Below are positions 1 to 8,192 of a stretch of DNA of 64,000 nucleotides, piece by piece. This stretch comes from Bacteroidota bacterium (GTDB lineage Bacteria > Bacteroidota > Bacteroidia > Sphingobacteriales > Sphingobacteriaceae): assembly GCA_013288685.1 (NCBI GenBank), contig JABDBM010000003.1, positions 48,608-112,607 of the forward strand, in the 5' to 3' direction. The notes beneath the pieces are model-generated. The model was given only the letters and a program-made list of their open reading frames with translations, ran no database searches and was not told the DNA's origin. The stretch's first letter is position 1, and every line of letters starts with the position of its first letter. Both the position numbers and the translations under genes were made by a program.

Positions 1-1043
1 TCGCCAAATTGCGCAGCGGCTATAGAAGTGCAGCCTTTCAGCGTACTTCTGAAATACATAAAATACCGCTGGCAAAACACCTCGCTCATTAAATACGGGC
101 AGGCCTCGTTGTTTAGCGGATTAACCTTTATCCTGAATTTCAGCACAAAATTATCGCTGCTGCTGGCTATTTTCGACGGAAAATACGCCTGTATAATTAC
201 ATTTTCCTTTTCTATATCAACCTTCCCGGTTATCAAATCAGCAGGGCTTAGTTGCATCGCTCCGTGCCTGATCCCGTTATTTGCCGGAAATAAATATTTA
301 GGAATACTTTTGCGTACCCTTGGCATGGCATAAAAAAACCACCGGTCGGTTGGGATGCTTACCGGCAATTGTTTAATGATCTTGTTGTTGGCCATCAGTT
401 TTGCGGTATGATAGCCGGGCTCGTAGTAAATATCGGTAAGGGTATAGCTGTGCTTAAATATTTTAACCCGCCGGCTTACATCCCACGATTGCTGGATGAA
501 AAAACTATCGGCGTTTACCGAATCAATATTATACCTGAAGATGACGGTATTGGGCACATCGTTACCGGTTACTTTTACCGCCGAGAAATGGGCCTTATCG
601 GCATTGCTTACCTCACGCGGGCCGGCATTCATTAAAACCACAACCGCCAGTATGGCCAGCAAGGTCAACCCTCCGAGTAACATGAAACCGGTGCGCCGGA
701 ATTTATTGGGTTTAGTAGCGGGACTGCCTTCATCCGGCACTTGTTCAGTGCTGATGCCCGTTGCGATATGATTAAGTTTAAAGCTTTGCCAGTTTTTATA
801 CCCGGCAGAAACCGCTACGGCATCCAGCGTGGCTATTTGCGGTAACCGGGAAAACTGCCCGTTCAATAAGCGCTTCACGGTAGACAGGCTTAGCAAAACC
901 CCCGTTTTTTCGTGGATACGTTCGCATAAAAATTGCAGGTCGCGCTGCACCAAACTTTCGGGATGGGCAAAGCCCTCCTTTTGGCAAAGTACGGCCATGC
1001 AAATTTTTACCAACTGATGCTCATCAACACTGTTTGCCTGCAT
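1..1043 (-). CDS. Membrane-anchored DNA-binding-like protein, C-terminus cut by window edge
   Basis: An open frame runs from an ATG at 1043 leftwards off the window edge, 347 codons without a stop. Residues 1-90 are soluble and contain a segment reading GVLLSLSTVKRLLNGQFSRL followed by an LD-rich helix and GYKNWQSFK, which looks like a helix-turn-helix-type DNA-binding region; I do not recognise a named family. A basic KFRR stretch precedes one membrane segment at about 119-138, so the N-terminus should be cytoplasmic and the remaining 200 residues periplasmic. This layout would suit a membrane-bound regulator, but that is inference. The true C-terminus lies outside the window. The opposite-strand reading frames here are shadows. 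Confidence 0.7.
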   Translation of the reverse strand, partial: MQANSVDEHQLVKICMAVLCQKEGFAHPESLVQRDLQFLCERIHEKTGVLLSLSTVKRLLNGQFSRLPQIATLDAVAVSAGYKNWQSFKLNHIATGISTEQVPDEGSPATKPNKFRRTGFMLLGGLTLLAILAVVVLMNAGPREVSNADKAHFSAVKVTGNDVPNTVIFRYNIDSVNADSFFIQQSWDVSRRVKIFKHSYTLTDIYYEPGYHTAKLMANNKIIKQLPVSIPTDRWFFYAMPRVRKSIPKYLFPANNGIRHGAMQLSPADLITGKVDIEKENVIIQAYFPSKIASSSDNFVLKFRIKVNPLNNEACPYLMSEVFCQRYFMYFRSTLKGCTSIAAAQFG

Positions 1044-1093
1044 TTTGAAACTATTTGAACGGCTTTTGAAGGCGAAATTAAACAGGCCCCCAC

Positions 1094-1101
1094 TAATTTT
1101 G
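1094..1101 (+). promoter_or_regulatory. Candidate Bacteroidota -7 box
   Basis: TAATTTTG matches the TAnnTTTG -7 consensus and lies 58 bp before the ATG at 1159 in a divergent intergenic gap. No clear -33 TTTG partner was found. Confidence 0.3.
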
Positions 1102-1158
1102 ATTCAGAAATTAAACGCCGCATACAAACTTAATCTTAAATCATAAAAAACAAATAAA

Positions 1159-1620
1159 ATGAACAAGTTCTTCAAAACCGTACTTTTAACCTGGTTATTT
1201 GCGGGCACTACCGACATCATTTCGGCCTTCATCACCGTATACATCCACAGCGGAAAATTCCCGGCAAAAATGTTTCATTACATAGCCGGGGGCGCACTGG
1301 GGCTTAAGACAGCCATTGCGGGTGGCAATGCAGTGGCCTTTCTGGGTTTATTTTTTCACTATTTTATCGCATTCGCATTTACGCTGCTTTTTTTTCTGCT
1401 GTTGCCGCGTGTGAAATTTTTATCGTTCAACAAATACCTTATCGGGATGCTGTACGCCGTTTTTGTAAACCAGGTGATGGAACAGCTAATTCTTCGGCTT
1501 ACCCCGCTTCCATCCGGTACGTTCGACCTTGCAAATGAATACATCGGCTGGATAAGCTTTGGAATTGTGTTTGGTATTCCCATCGCCTGGAATGCCTATA
1601 AATATTATGGGGTAGAATAA
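1159..1620 (+). CDS. Small polytopic membrane protein, unknown function
   Basis: The 153-residue product has four hydrophobic segments, about 5-27, 48-86 (possibly two), 94-116 and 127-147, with a short basic tail. It has no signal peptide other than the first membrane helix and no recognisable catalytic motif. Proteins of this kind are common as conserved hypotheticals in Bacteroidota; I do not assign a family. It is transcribed divergently from the gene at 1-1043 and is followed directly by a strong hairpin, so it is probably a single-gene unit. Confidence 0.75.
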   Translation: MNKFFKTVLLTWLFAGTTDIISAFITVYIHSGKFPAKMFHYIAGGALGLKTAIAGGNAVAFLGLFFHYFIAFAFTLLFFLLLPRVKFLSFNKYLIGMLYAVFVNQVMEQLILRLTPLPSGTFDLANEYIGWISFGIVFGIPIAWNAYKYYGVE

Positions 1621-1630
1621 GGGACCGATT

Positions 1631-1668
1631 AGATTTGTCAACTTTTAAAAAGTTGACAAATCTTTCTA
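1631..1668 (+). terminator. Intrinsic terminator-like hairpin
   Basis: A 16-bp perfect stem (AGATTTGTCAACTTTT and its complement) with a one-base loop ends in TTTCT, 10 bp after the stop of the membrane-protein gene. Confidence 0.65.
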
Positions 1669-1743
1669 TTGCGATCTATAAGCATCGCGGGATATATCAT
1701 CAGAGTTACCAGCCAAAGCAAATTAAAGTGCATGCATAGCGCC

Positions 1744-1829
1744 GGGTGAATGCTATTCGCCCCTACCGGTTATACAATGCAATGCCAATATTAATTCCCA
1801 CCACACCGGGGCGAATTGAATTCGCCGGG
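1744..1829. repeat. Inverted intergenic repeat (TTCGCCCC family)
   Basis: GGTGAATGCTATTCGCCCC at the left is matched by GGGGCGAATTGAATTCGCC at the right, inverted and about 45 bp apart. It fills part of the 400-bp gap before the outer-membrane protein gene; the rest of that gap holds no gene I can support. Confidence 0.5.
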
Positions 1830-2026
1830 CGCATGTTCCAATAGCACTTGTTCAATTATCGCCATTTTTCTTCCCTTCTCAGCCGCCGGCAATCGGAAAA
1901 ATTGGTTACATCTTCCGAAGTTTCGGGATTGCCCCGCCTGTTTTGCCGCCCTACCTTTGACCTGTCAAAACAAACAAAAAATGACAACGAACGAAAATGA
2001 ATATTTACTTTTTAAATTTTAATACA

Positions 2027-2626
2027 ATGAAAACTTCAATTAAATTAAGTGCAATTGCACTATCTATATTTACACTGTTAACAACCGCCGTTAAAGCACA
2101 AAACACTGCTACAGGCAGCACGGCCTCATCCACTTCAACAACTTACGACTCCGGTATCCGCCTCAGCGTTGGCGCTGATGCAGCGATCCCCTTAGGTAGC
2201 CTTAAAAACAACTATAACTGGGCCATCGGCGGCTCGGTACAGGCCGATTTCCCAATTGTACAGAAACAATTGTTTGTAACCGTAAATGCCGGCTATCTGA
2301 ACTTCTTTAACAAAAATAACAACACCTTAAACACCGGCAGCGATCTGGAACTGCTTCCTGTTAAAGCGGGCTTAAAGTACTTCCCGATAACAGGCTTATA
2401 CATCCAGGGCGAAGCAGGCGCTACCTTCCTGACTAACAAGAGCGAGGTTGGCGCTACCAAATCTGCAGCTTTTGTTTATGCTCCGCAGGTAGGTTACCTG
2501 ATTCCTCTCGGTGGTAAAAACTACCTTGACGCAGGTGTACGCTTTGAAGGAAACACCAAATTTACCGATAATGGCACAACCAATAACTTCCTGGCACTGC
2601 GCGTTGCTTATGCATTCGGTATATAA
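2027..2626 (+). CDS. Outer-membrane beta-barrel protein
   Basis: The 199-residue product starts with a clear signal peptide (MKTSIKLSAIAL...TTAVKAQ, cleavage after about residue 25). A short Ser/Thr-rich linker follows, then alternating amphipathic strands rich in Gly, Asn and aromatics such as GYLNFF and AGVRFEG, ending in a strand RVAYAFGI. This is the pattern of small OmpW/OprF-like porin-type barrels (outer membrane protein beta-barrel domain). An in-frame ATG at 1997 would add ten residues before the signal peptide; I chose 2027 because the lipid-targeting helix then begins at once. Ligand or transport role is unknown. A terminator follows. Confidence 0.8.
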   Translation: MKTSIKLSAIALSIFTLLTTAVKAQNTATGSTASSTSTTYDSGIRLSVGADAAIPLGSLKNNYNWAIGGSVQADFPIVQKQLFVTVNAGYLNFFNKNNNTLNTGSDLELLPVKAGLKYFPITGLYIQGEAGATFLTNKSEVGATKSAAFVYAPQVGYLIPLGGKNYLDAGVRFEGNTKFTDNGTTNNFLALRVAYAFGI

Positions 2627-2655
2627 ATAATAATTGCTTTTTTGATTGTTTTGTG

Positions 2656-2690
2656 AGCCTGTTCCCAATTGGGGCAGGCTTTCGTTTGCT
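2656..2690 (+). terminator. Intrinsic terminator
   Basis: AGCCTG and CAGGCT pair around an inner CCC/GGG stem with an AATT loop, followed by TTTCGTTT, 30 bp after the barrel-protein stop. Confidence 0.65.
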
Positions 2691-2785
2691 TTAATTACAC
2701 GTTTAAACACCCATTTGACAGTATGGTGACCCGCTGACATTAGACAGACACTATTATGAGATTAACATAACAGTTGATACCCCGG

Positions 2786-2793
2786 TATTTTTG
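2786..2793 (+). promoter_or_regulatory. Candidate -7 box for the AraC-type gene
   Basis: TATTTTTG fits TAnnTTTG and lies 18 bp before the ATG at 2811, which would give a very short leader. No convincing -33 element was found. Confidence 0.35.
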
Positions 2794-2810
2794 TCCTTTG
2801 CTTTTTCTGT

Positions 2811-3752
2811 ATGAAAGCAAATAATATGAAGCAACTTGACAAAGCATTTGATAACCCCGGCGGTCTCCCAAGCCCGTTTAACGAAACACATAACCTGGCC
2901 GCCGGACAATCTTTTGGAAACAAGGAAAATAACCGGAATAATATCATCGTGATAAAACACAGGGGCGGCCAAATTGAACCCTTCCAGGCTGGTGCCAACT
3001 ACTATTCGCTGGCTCTTTGTTTAAAGGGAAGCGCCGTTCGTACAATTAATCAATACAGGTTCCGGGTTGGTCCGGGCAGTATTCACCTGGCACGCCCGGG
3101 GAGCCTCAATGCTTATCATGAGGCCTCGGATGACCTGGAACTGCACACGGTTATGTTTACCGGCGAATTTCTTGCTGAAAGCATTGTCCGCGACTCGATG
3201 ATTGGGAACTTGCTGGAAGAACGTAAAGAGGGGGCGCCATTTTTTCATCTCGATGAAAATACTGCCAAAATGATCACTCCGCTATTCGAAAAATTGGATA
3301 ACGAAGTAAATACGGATAAGCCGTTTCACGGCCAGTTAGCCCGACTGTTGTTTGCGGAGCTGATGTTGGAAACAAGCCGCTTTTGCAGAGGGAGCGATGT
3401 ACAGATAACCTGGAACACCAGCCGTCAGCACCAGCTTACCATTAAATTCAAAAGTCTTATTGAGGACAACTATATGACTTTGCGGACGGTTCAGGAATAT
3501 GCCGACAAGCTTTTTGTGACCGCCAAACACCTGAGCGAAGTAGTTAAACAGGAGACAGGGCTCAATCCGCTGCACCATATCCATTCCCGCGTTTTCCAGG
3601 AGTCGAAATTTTGGTTATGCGGCTCGGGCCTGAGTATAAAGGAAATTGCATGGAAGCTGAATTTTGATACCAGCTCGCATTTCAGCAGGTTTTTTAAGCA
3701 ATATACAGGGTATAACCCTTCCGAATTTCAGAGGATCCAATGCGCTATTTAA
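2811..3752 (+). CDS. AraC-family transcriptional regulator
   Basis: The 313-residue protein has an N-terminal cupin-like effector domain (about 30-200). A C-terminal AraC/XylS double helix-turn-helix follows at about 215-313. The first helix-turn-helix lies around TVQEYADKLFVTAKHLSEVV, and the second around SIKEIAWKLNFDTSSHFSRF with the usual GYNPSEFQR ending. Members bind DNA as dimers and usually respond to a small molecule. A second ATG at 2826 is also possible. The convergent gene at 3769-4215 ends 17 bp away. The regulated target is not evident; neighbours are a membrane protein and a transporter. Confidence 0.9.
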   Translation: MKANNMKQLDKAFDNPGGLPSPFNETHNLAAGQSFGNKENNRNNIIVIKHRGGQIEPFQAGANYYSLALCLKGSAVRTINQYRFRVGPGSIHLARPGSLNAYHEASDDLELHTVMFTGEFLAESIVRDSMIGNLLEERKEGAPFFHLDENTAKMITPLFEKLDNEVNTDKPFHGQLARLLFAELMLETSRFCRGSDVQITWNTSRQHQLTIKFKSLIEDNYMTLRTVQEYADKLFVTAKHLSEVVKQETGLNPLHHIHSRVFQESKFWLCGSGLSIKEIAWKLNFDTSSHFSRFFKQYTGYNPSEFQRIQCAI

Positions 3753-3768
3753 TGAAGGCGGATAAATT

Positions 3769-4215
3769 TTAATGCGGCTTTACCTTCGCGTGATGAATTT
3801 CGTTTAATTTAACGATGGCCATTGTACAACAAACAGTGGCTAACCCGCTATAAATTGCCGCCGCCGGGAAGAAGAAAATAAAGACGTCTATCGTCAGTAA
3901 TATGATGAATAAAGTAATGGGGATCAATAGCTGCAAACCCACAAGCGGGTATTTCATGCTAATGTCGCTCAGCGCCCAAAGCAGGCAGCCGGTGAGTACG
4001 ATAAAAATGGCGATGATATAGCCATAACCGTCAAAGTAATCGCCCATACTATGTTCGGCGCCCATGAACGGAAACTTCCGTTCGGTCATGTGTTTAACCA
4101 CTACGTCATACGAAGGGCTCGACAAAGTCTTCCACTTTAGATGTCCCAACACATGAAATAAGGCATGAATAAACATTAGTACGGCCGAAATCCGGAGTAA
4201 AAGTCTTGGTCCCAT
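3769..4215 (-). CDS. Conserved four-helix membrane protein
   Basis: The 148-residue product has four membrane segments (about 7-22, 66-84, 90-112 and 114-134). Between the first two is a conserved-looking HALFHVLGHLKWKT motif and a DYFDGYGY segment. Histidine pairs next to a membrane helix can bind metal or haem, but nothing here proves that. It resembles small conserved membrane proteins of the LIC_13387 type from memory, with low certainty. It is divergent from the AI-2E-type transporter gene across a 168-bp gap that probably holds both promoters. Confidence 0.7.
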   Translation of the reverse strand: MGPRLLLRISAVLMFIHALFHVLGHLKWKTLSSPSYDVVVKHMTERKFPFMGAEHSMGDYFDGYGYIIAIFIVLTGCLLWALSDISMKYPLVGLQLLIPITLFIILLTIDVFIFFFPAAAIYSGLATVCCTMAIVKLNEIHHAKVKPH

Positions 4216-4383
4216 GGTTTAAAGGTTTATTTGAATGATTAAAATTGGGGAAATTTATTGCTTATTGCAAGTATTTTAAAAGTTACGACATTTACCCCCT
4301 GGAAAATGTATACCAGTATAAGAAACCCCGGCAAACAAATTGTTGATTAAACGCTTATTCAACACAACAAACAAACAGCATTT

Positions 4384-5502
4384 ATGGACCTGAAAAATTT
4401 TACCCGCCTGCCCTTTTACATCAAACTCGCCTGTGTAATGTTCAGCCTTTTTGCGCTGGGTGCGCTGGTGATACTGGCCAAGGATATTTTGGCGCCTTTA
4501 ATCTTTTCATGTTTGTTTGCTATCCTGTTGATGCCGCTCGCGAGTTTCTTTGAACGGCGCATCCGGCTGCCGCGTGGCATGGCCTCCATGATCGCGGTGG
4601 TCCTGCTGCTGTCGTTCATCACCGTAGTGCTCTACGTCATCGGATCGCAGATTGCCGCCCTGCTCAAGGACTGGCCGGCCTTCCAGGCGCAGATCAGCCA
4701 TTCACTCTGGAACTTCCGCGGCTGGGTATCGGCGCACTTTGGTATCACGAGGCAAAAGCAGCTCAACGTGGTTAGTTCTGCCACCAGTAAGGTAACCTCG
4801 CCCGATGCGGCGCTGGTGGGAACCACACTGTTGTCCCTTTCTTCAATTATACTGTTCCTGATATTTATCTTTATCTATACGTTCTTTTTCCTGCTGTACC
4901 GACGCCTTATCCTCAAGTTCCTGGAATCGGTTTTCCTGGAAGAAAACAAAAAAAAGGTGCACGAGGTGATAGAACAGGTGCAGGCGATTATCCGCCAGTA
5001 TATTGTGGGTTTACTCATCGAAATGACGATAGTGGCTACTGTAGTGAGCACAACGCTTACGATACTGGGTGTACAATACGCCATCCTGCTCGGTTTGATC
5101 GCCGGTATTTTTAACCTCATCCCCTATTTCGGCATTTTTGCCGCCATGGTGCTCAGCGCAACGGTAACCCTCGGAACATCTACCGACAGCACCGTTGCTA
5201 TTTACGTGCTGATTACTTTTGTAGCTACCCACCTAGTGGACAGCAATATTATTTTACCCCTGGTGGTTGGCTCAAAGGTGCGGATCAATGCGCTGGTTAC
5301 CGTGCTGGGGGTGGTTATTGGCGAAATGTTCTGGGGCATTTCGGGCATGTTCCTTTCTATCCCGGTTATTGCCGTGCTCAAAATCATCTTCGACAGGGTG
5401 GAAAGCCTGCAGCCATGGGGCATCATCCTTGGCGACGAAGAAAAGAAACAAAACAAACTGGCTAAGAAACTGAAGGTAGAGAGTGAAGAGGTGGGGGAGT
5501 GA
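4384..5502 (+). CDS. AI-2E family transporter (PF01594-type)
   Basis: The 372-residue polytopic protein has about eight membrane helices. The family hallmarks are visible: an N-terminal pair of helices with a FSCLFAILLMPLASFFERR boundary, a long soluble loop at about 90-150, and the C-terminal core with FNLIPYFGIFAAMVLSA and DSNIILPLVVGSKVRINAL. Members export small molecules (autoinducer-2 in TqsA) or exchange ions; the substrate cannot be read from sequence. The C-terminal tail is Lys/Glu rich and cytoplasmic. It is a single-gene unit, followed by the repeat unit that carries the IS element. Confidence 0.9.
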   Translation: MDLKNFTRLPFYIKLACVMFSLFALGALVILAKDILAPLIFSCLFAILLMPLASFFERRIRLPRGMASMIAVVLLLSFITVVLYVIGSQIAALLKDWPAFQAQISHSLWNFRGWVSAHFGITRQKQLNVVSSATSKVTSPDAALVGTTLLSLSSIILFLIFIFIYTFFFLLYRRLILKFLESVFLEENKKKVHEVIEQVQAIIRQYIVGLLIEMTIVATVVSTTLTILGVQYAILLGLIAGIFNLIPYFGIFAAMVLSATVTLGTSTDSTVAIYVLITFVATHLVDSNIILPLVVGSKVRINALVTVLGVVIGEMFWGISGMFLSIPVIAVLKIIFDRVESLQPWGIILGDEEKKQNKLAKKLKVESEEVGE

Positions 5503-5546
5503 AGCGGATTGTGCCGAGCCATTGAAAGCATAACCTGCGCGGCCCG

Positions 5547-5597
5547 GTTGACTCACCCCCGACCTTCGCTTTGCTCGGCCACCCCCTCTCTACGTTG
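5547..5597. repeat. Left half of double-hairpin repeat, split by the IS
   Basis: This copy begins GTTGACTCACCCC and ends CCCCTCTCTACGTTG, matching the first half of the units at 15774-16240. The right part of its first hairpin resumes after the IS at 7267 as GTTGTAGAGAGGGGG. The last four bases here and the first four there (GTTG) are the insertion-site duplication. Confidence 0.85.
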
Positions 5598-5613
5598 GTG
5601 ATCGTTGCACAAC
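5598..5613. repeat. IS left terminal inverted repeat
   Basis: The 16-bp end is identical, in inverted orientation, to 7251-7266. It is itself nearly palindromic (GTTGCACAAC). Confidence 0.9.
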
Positions 5614-5682
5614 CAACACTGGAGCAAGTTTTTAAAAAAAACTCTCCGGTGTGAATAATTATAGTCGTGAGACTACAAAAAT

Positions 5683-5706
5683 GTTCTTTGAAATATTGAT
5701 TAAAAC
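5683..5706. repeat. IS subterminal inverted repeat, left copy
   Basis: A 24-bp sequence starting GTTCTTTGAAATATTG recurs perfectly inverted at 7193-7216. The left copy overlaps the transposase stop codon, the right copy lies upstream of its start, so it may be a second transposase-binding site or part of the promoter region. Confidence 0.85.
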
Positions 5707-7169
5707 CAAGACAGCGATTTTAAAGTATATTGTTGTCCAAATCTGCTTAATATGCTGTCAAATACATTCTTTTTATAATTAACTATCTGTATTTGAATTG
5801 ATTGTGTAGGTCTCAAGGCTTTTTTGAGTAGCTTTTTAAGGTTGTAAGCTGTAGCAGCCATAAGCATACATTTGTTTGCTTGTTCAAGTCCCTTAGTATT
5901 TATCCTTTTTAAAGCTGTGTGGTTAATTAAGGAACCGAATACCGGCTCGACGGTACTGGATCGCAGCAACTTCATCCGTTTGCCTTTAGCACTTTCAATC
6001 CTTTGCTGCATTAGCTCATATAGTTGTTTATCTATAGAATCCGTGAGTTTCTTAAATCCTCTGGCGTTTGTGCAGCTTTCCTTAAGCGGGCAATTTTTAC
6101 AATCATTAGGATTAGTTTCATATACCTTTTTAAGGATGGTTGTTTTTTCAGCAGCCTCAATACGCCGGAAAGGAAGTTGTACCCCCTTCACACAGGTATA
6201 CCTGTCCTGCTCAGCATCATAAATAAAGCCTTCGTTTTCCCGCGAGTGTTTATAGTTTCCGGGATTGGGAATGTATCCTTCAATACCCCGGCCTATCAAT
6301 GCACGTATGGCATCGCCGCTGCTGTATCCTGTATCTGCCAGGAGTTCCTTGACCCGGATATCGTTCTCGCTCATGTTTTCAACCACATGGGTTAATATTT
6401 CCCGCATACTTGTATTATCAGCAGCATTCCCAGGAAAAGCCTGAATATAAGTAATGAAGTGACTTTCAGTATCTACGCTCATTTGAGATCTGTAGTATAA
6501 GTTCATCGGTTTACCCGGTTTCATCGTTAATCGGGCATCAGGATCTGACGGGCTAACATGTGTCTGATTCGTCGGGCCGGGTTTGTCCTGATCATCTTTT
6601 TTATTGTCTTTTGGCTTTTCCGGCTGTGTGGGTTCATCTTCGCTGTTGTCATTCAATTCCCGGCTAAAAACGGAAGCATCTTCCATAACCAGTCTTTCAA
6701 TCATGCTATGCCTTGAGGCATTTGCTGGTATCAAAGCACTGTCAACAGCTTGTCGTTTACCCGAAATCAAACCTTCGTTAATACACAGCTTTAACACTTG
6801 TTTAAACAAGGACACAAATTGCTCCTCACCATAAAGCTTACGGGTACGGCTTAAAGTTGAATGCCATGGTAATTCTTCACCCAAATCATATCCTAAAAAA
6901 TAAAGAATATCCATTCGCATGCCTGAAGTTGCGACAATGCGCCGGTCACTGTTAATGTTTTCAATATAACCCACAAGCATCAATTTCATGAAAACGATTG
7001 GGTCGATACTCTTTTGACCTTCTTTACCATAGTATTCCGACGTAGACCGATATAAGAAATCCAGATTAAGCAATTTCTTTAACCGCCGATAGAAATTATC
7101 GGCCGGAACATAGTCTGAAAGCTGAAATTGAATGAACAACTTTTCCTGATGATCTTTTTTCCCTTGCAT
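5700..7169 (-). CDS. IS1182 family transposase (DDE)
   Basis: The 489-residue protein is full length for the family. An InsH-type N-terminal domain (DUF772-like, about 10-90, with SIDPIVFMKLMLVGYIEN) is followed by a DDE catalytic core. The likely acidic residues are in AVDSALIPANAS, LLADTGYSSGDA and SSTVEPVFGSL. A cysteine cluster (DCKNCPLKESC) sits between the second and third. A charged low-complexity spacer lies at about 180-220. The ATG at 7169 follows an A/T-rich leader inside the element. No frameshift or internal stop is present. Confidence 0.95.
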   Translation of the reverse strand: MQGKKDHQEKLFIQFQLSDYVPADNFYRRLKKLLNLDFLYRSTSEYYGKEGQKSIDPIVFMKLMLVGYIENINSDRRIVATSGMRMDILYFLGYDLGEELPWHSTLSRTRKLYGEEQFVSLFKQVLKLCINEGLISGKRQAVDSALIPANASRHSMIERLVMEDASVFSRELNDNSEDEPTQPEKPKDNKKDDQDKPGPTNQTHVSPSDPDARLTMKPGKPMNLYYRSQMSVDTESHFITYIQAFPGNAADNTSMREILTHVVENMSENDIRVKELLADTGYSSGDAIRALIGRGIEGYIPNPGNYKHSRENEGFIYDAEQDRYTCVKGVQLPFRRIEAAEKTTILKKVYETNPNDCKNCPLKESCTNARGFKKLTDSIDKQLYELMQQRIESAKGKRMKLLRSSTVEPVFGSLINHTALKRINTKGLEQANKCMLMAATAYNLKKLLKKALRPTQSIQIQIVNYKKNVFDSILSRFGQQYTLKSLSWF

Positions 7170-7250
7170 AGGCTAATATACTAAAAATCAAAGTTTTAAT
7201 CAATATTTCAAAGAACTTTTTTATTGCAAGTTCTTAATTAACTTGCTTTA

Positions 7251-7266
7251 GTTGTGCAACGATCAC
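7251..7266. repeat. IS right terminal inverted repeat
   Basis: This is the exact inverted partner of 5598-5613. It is followed by the duplicated GTTG and the right arm of the host hairpin. Confidence 0.9.
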
Positions 7267-7285
7267 GTTGTAGAGAGGGGGAAAA
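7267..7285. repeat. Right arm of host hairpin repeat after the IS
   Basis: GTTGTAGAGAGGGGGAAA continues the hairpin interrupted at 5597. Beyond it the sequence does not match the second half of the repeat unit, so this copy was a half unit or has decayed. Confidence 0.75.
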
Positions 7286-7351
7286 ATTCGGTCGCTCGCT
7301 GCCACAAGCCTCCCGGCTTGTCGCCCAAATGCCAGGCAACCTTCGAGCGCA

Positions 7352-7780
7352 TCAATCCTCCTCCCCATCACCGGCCCTCCAAAGTTTAATTGTTATGCTA
7401 TTAGGATTCTTTTCTTCGGCTTGCAGGTCTTTGGTTTTATGGACATAAACCATATCATTTTTATTGGCCCATAGCTCGTATTCCACCTCGCCGGGTATTT
7501 GGCCGGTGAGCACGGTGCCGGGCGGTATTTCAAAGTGCCGCATAATCATCAGGATTATCCGTTCGGTCTTCTTCATATCATCCATGGTTTTTTCCATTTT
7601 TGCTTTATAGGCTTGCACCTCGCGGTAATAGTTTATGATGGCATCCACTTCGCTTAAGCGGGTTTGTCCGCTATAAAGCGGTGCGTTGTTCAACAGGTTT
7701 TCGAAGCGATCGTGACGCTTAAAAAGCAGCTGGGTAAGGTTGTAATAATGGTTGCAATGGGCTGTAAATTCGGAGGTCAT
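7352..7780 (-). CDS. Hypothetical soluble protein
   Basis: The 142-residue protein is predicted cytoplasmic. Residues 1-85 look alpha-helical with a coiled-coil-like YREVQAYKAKMEKTMDDMKK segment. The C-terminal half has a beta-rich part around PPGTVLTGQIPGEVEYELW and ends acidic (GDGEED). No motif I know. The start ATG at 7780 is preceded by an A-rich stretch. It lies just outside the IS, on the same strand. Confidence 0.65.
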   Translation of the reverse strand: MTSEFTAHCNHYYNLTQLLFKRHDRFENLLNNAPLYSGQTRLSEVDAIINYYREVQAYKAKMEKTMDDMKKTERIILMIMRHFEIPPGTVLTGQIPGEVEYELWANKNDMVYVHKTKDLQAEEKNPNSITIKLWRAGDGEED

Positions 7781-8022
7781 GGTTTTTTTGTTGAATAGTT
7801 AAAATGGGATGTGTGTGAGGTTTGTGGCATGGTATCTTGACGCTTGTTACCTGATTTGGCGATCCCTGGGGCTGGCATTCAAAGCCTCAACATTGAAATT
7901 GTTAGGTCCCATGGGCCAAGATTTGATTGCTTTGAGCAGAACTATTTGTATCTTTATTTTATAATAGTCAGTTTAATACCTGCGTTCAAGTTATTTAATA
8001 TGGCAACCATAACTCATCAATC

Positions 8023-8187
8023 ATGAAAACCGTTAAGAAGTTTACGTCGTTTGAGGATTTGAAATCTGTCGAAAACAACACGGTGGATAACAAATTGAGT
8101 TTGAAAAAACACAACGACTTCGAAAAAGTTATAAAAAGTATACACGCCGTAAAAGTGAATCCAATTAATAATAAGCAACCTCAATAA
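8023..8187 (+). CDS. Small basic protein, candidate antitoxin
   Basis: A 54-codon frame (MKTVKKFTSFEDLKS..., ending NNKQPQ) stops 5 bp before the nucleotidyltransferase gene and shares its strand. It is helical, Lys/Asn rich, and begins with a VKKFTSFEDLK motif like those of small partner proteins that precede toxins or nucleotidyltransferases in Bacteroidota. Tight spacing suggests co-transcription. Its role as antitoxin is inference from size and position; no known antitoxin fold is recognised. Confidence 0.6.
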   Translation: MKTVKKFTSFEDLKSVENNTVDNKLSLKKHNDFEKVIKSIHAVKVNPINNKQPQ

Positions 8188-8192
8188 TTCAT

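Larger units (their letters stand above)
5598..7266 (-). mobile_element. IS1182-family insertion sequence, complete
   Basis: The element is 1669 bp. Its ends are perfect 16-bp inverted repeats, GTGATCGTTGCACAAC at 5598-5613 and its complement at 7251-7266, flanked by the direct repeat GTTG at 5594-5597 and 7267-7270. Removing the element and one GTTG restores CTCTCTACGTTGTAGAGAG, the apex of the local hairpin repeat. One intact transposase gene fills it. Intact ends, duplication and reading frame suggest a recent or still functional insertion. Confidence 0.93.

Noticed and set aside
1816..2022. Plus-strand 68-codon open frame before the barrel protein
   Set aside because: Begins in a repeat and lacks any motif; a signal-peptide gene starts independently at 2027.
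5598..5706. Possible separate small inverted-repeat element at the left end of the IS
   Set aside because: Both the terminal and subterminal repeats have exact partners at the other end, so they belong to the single IS.
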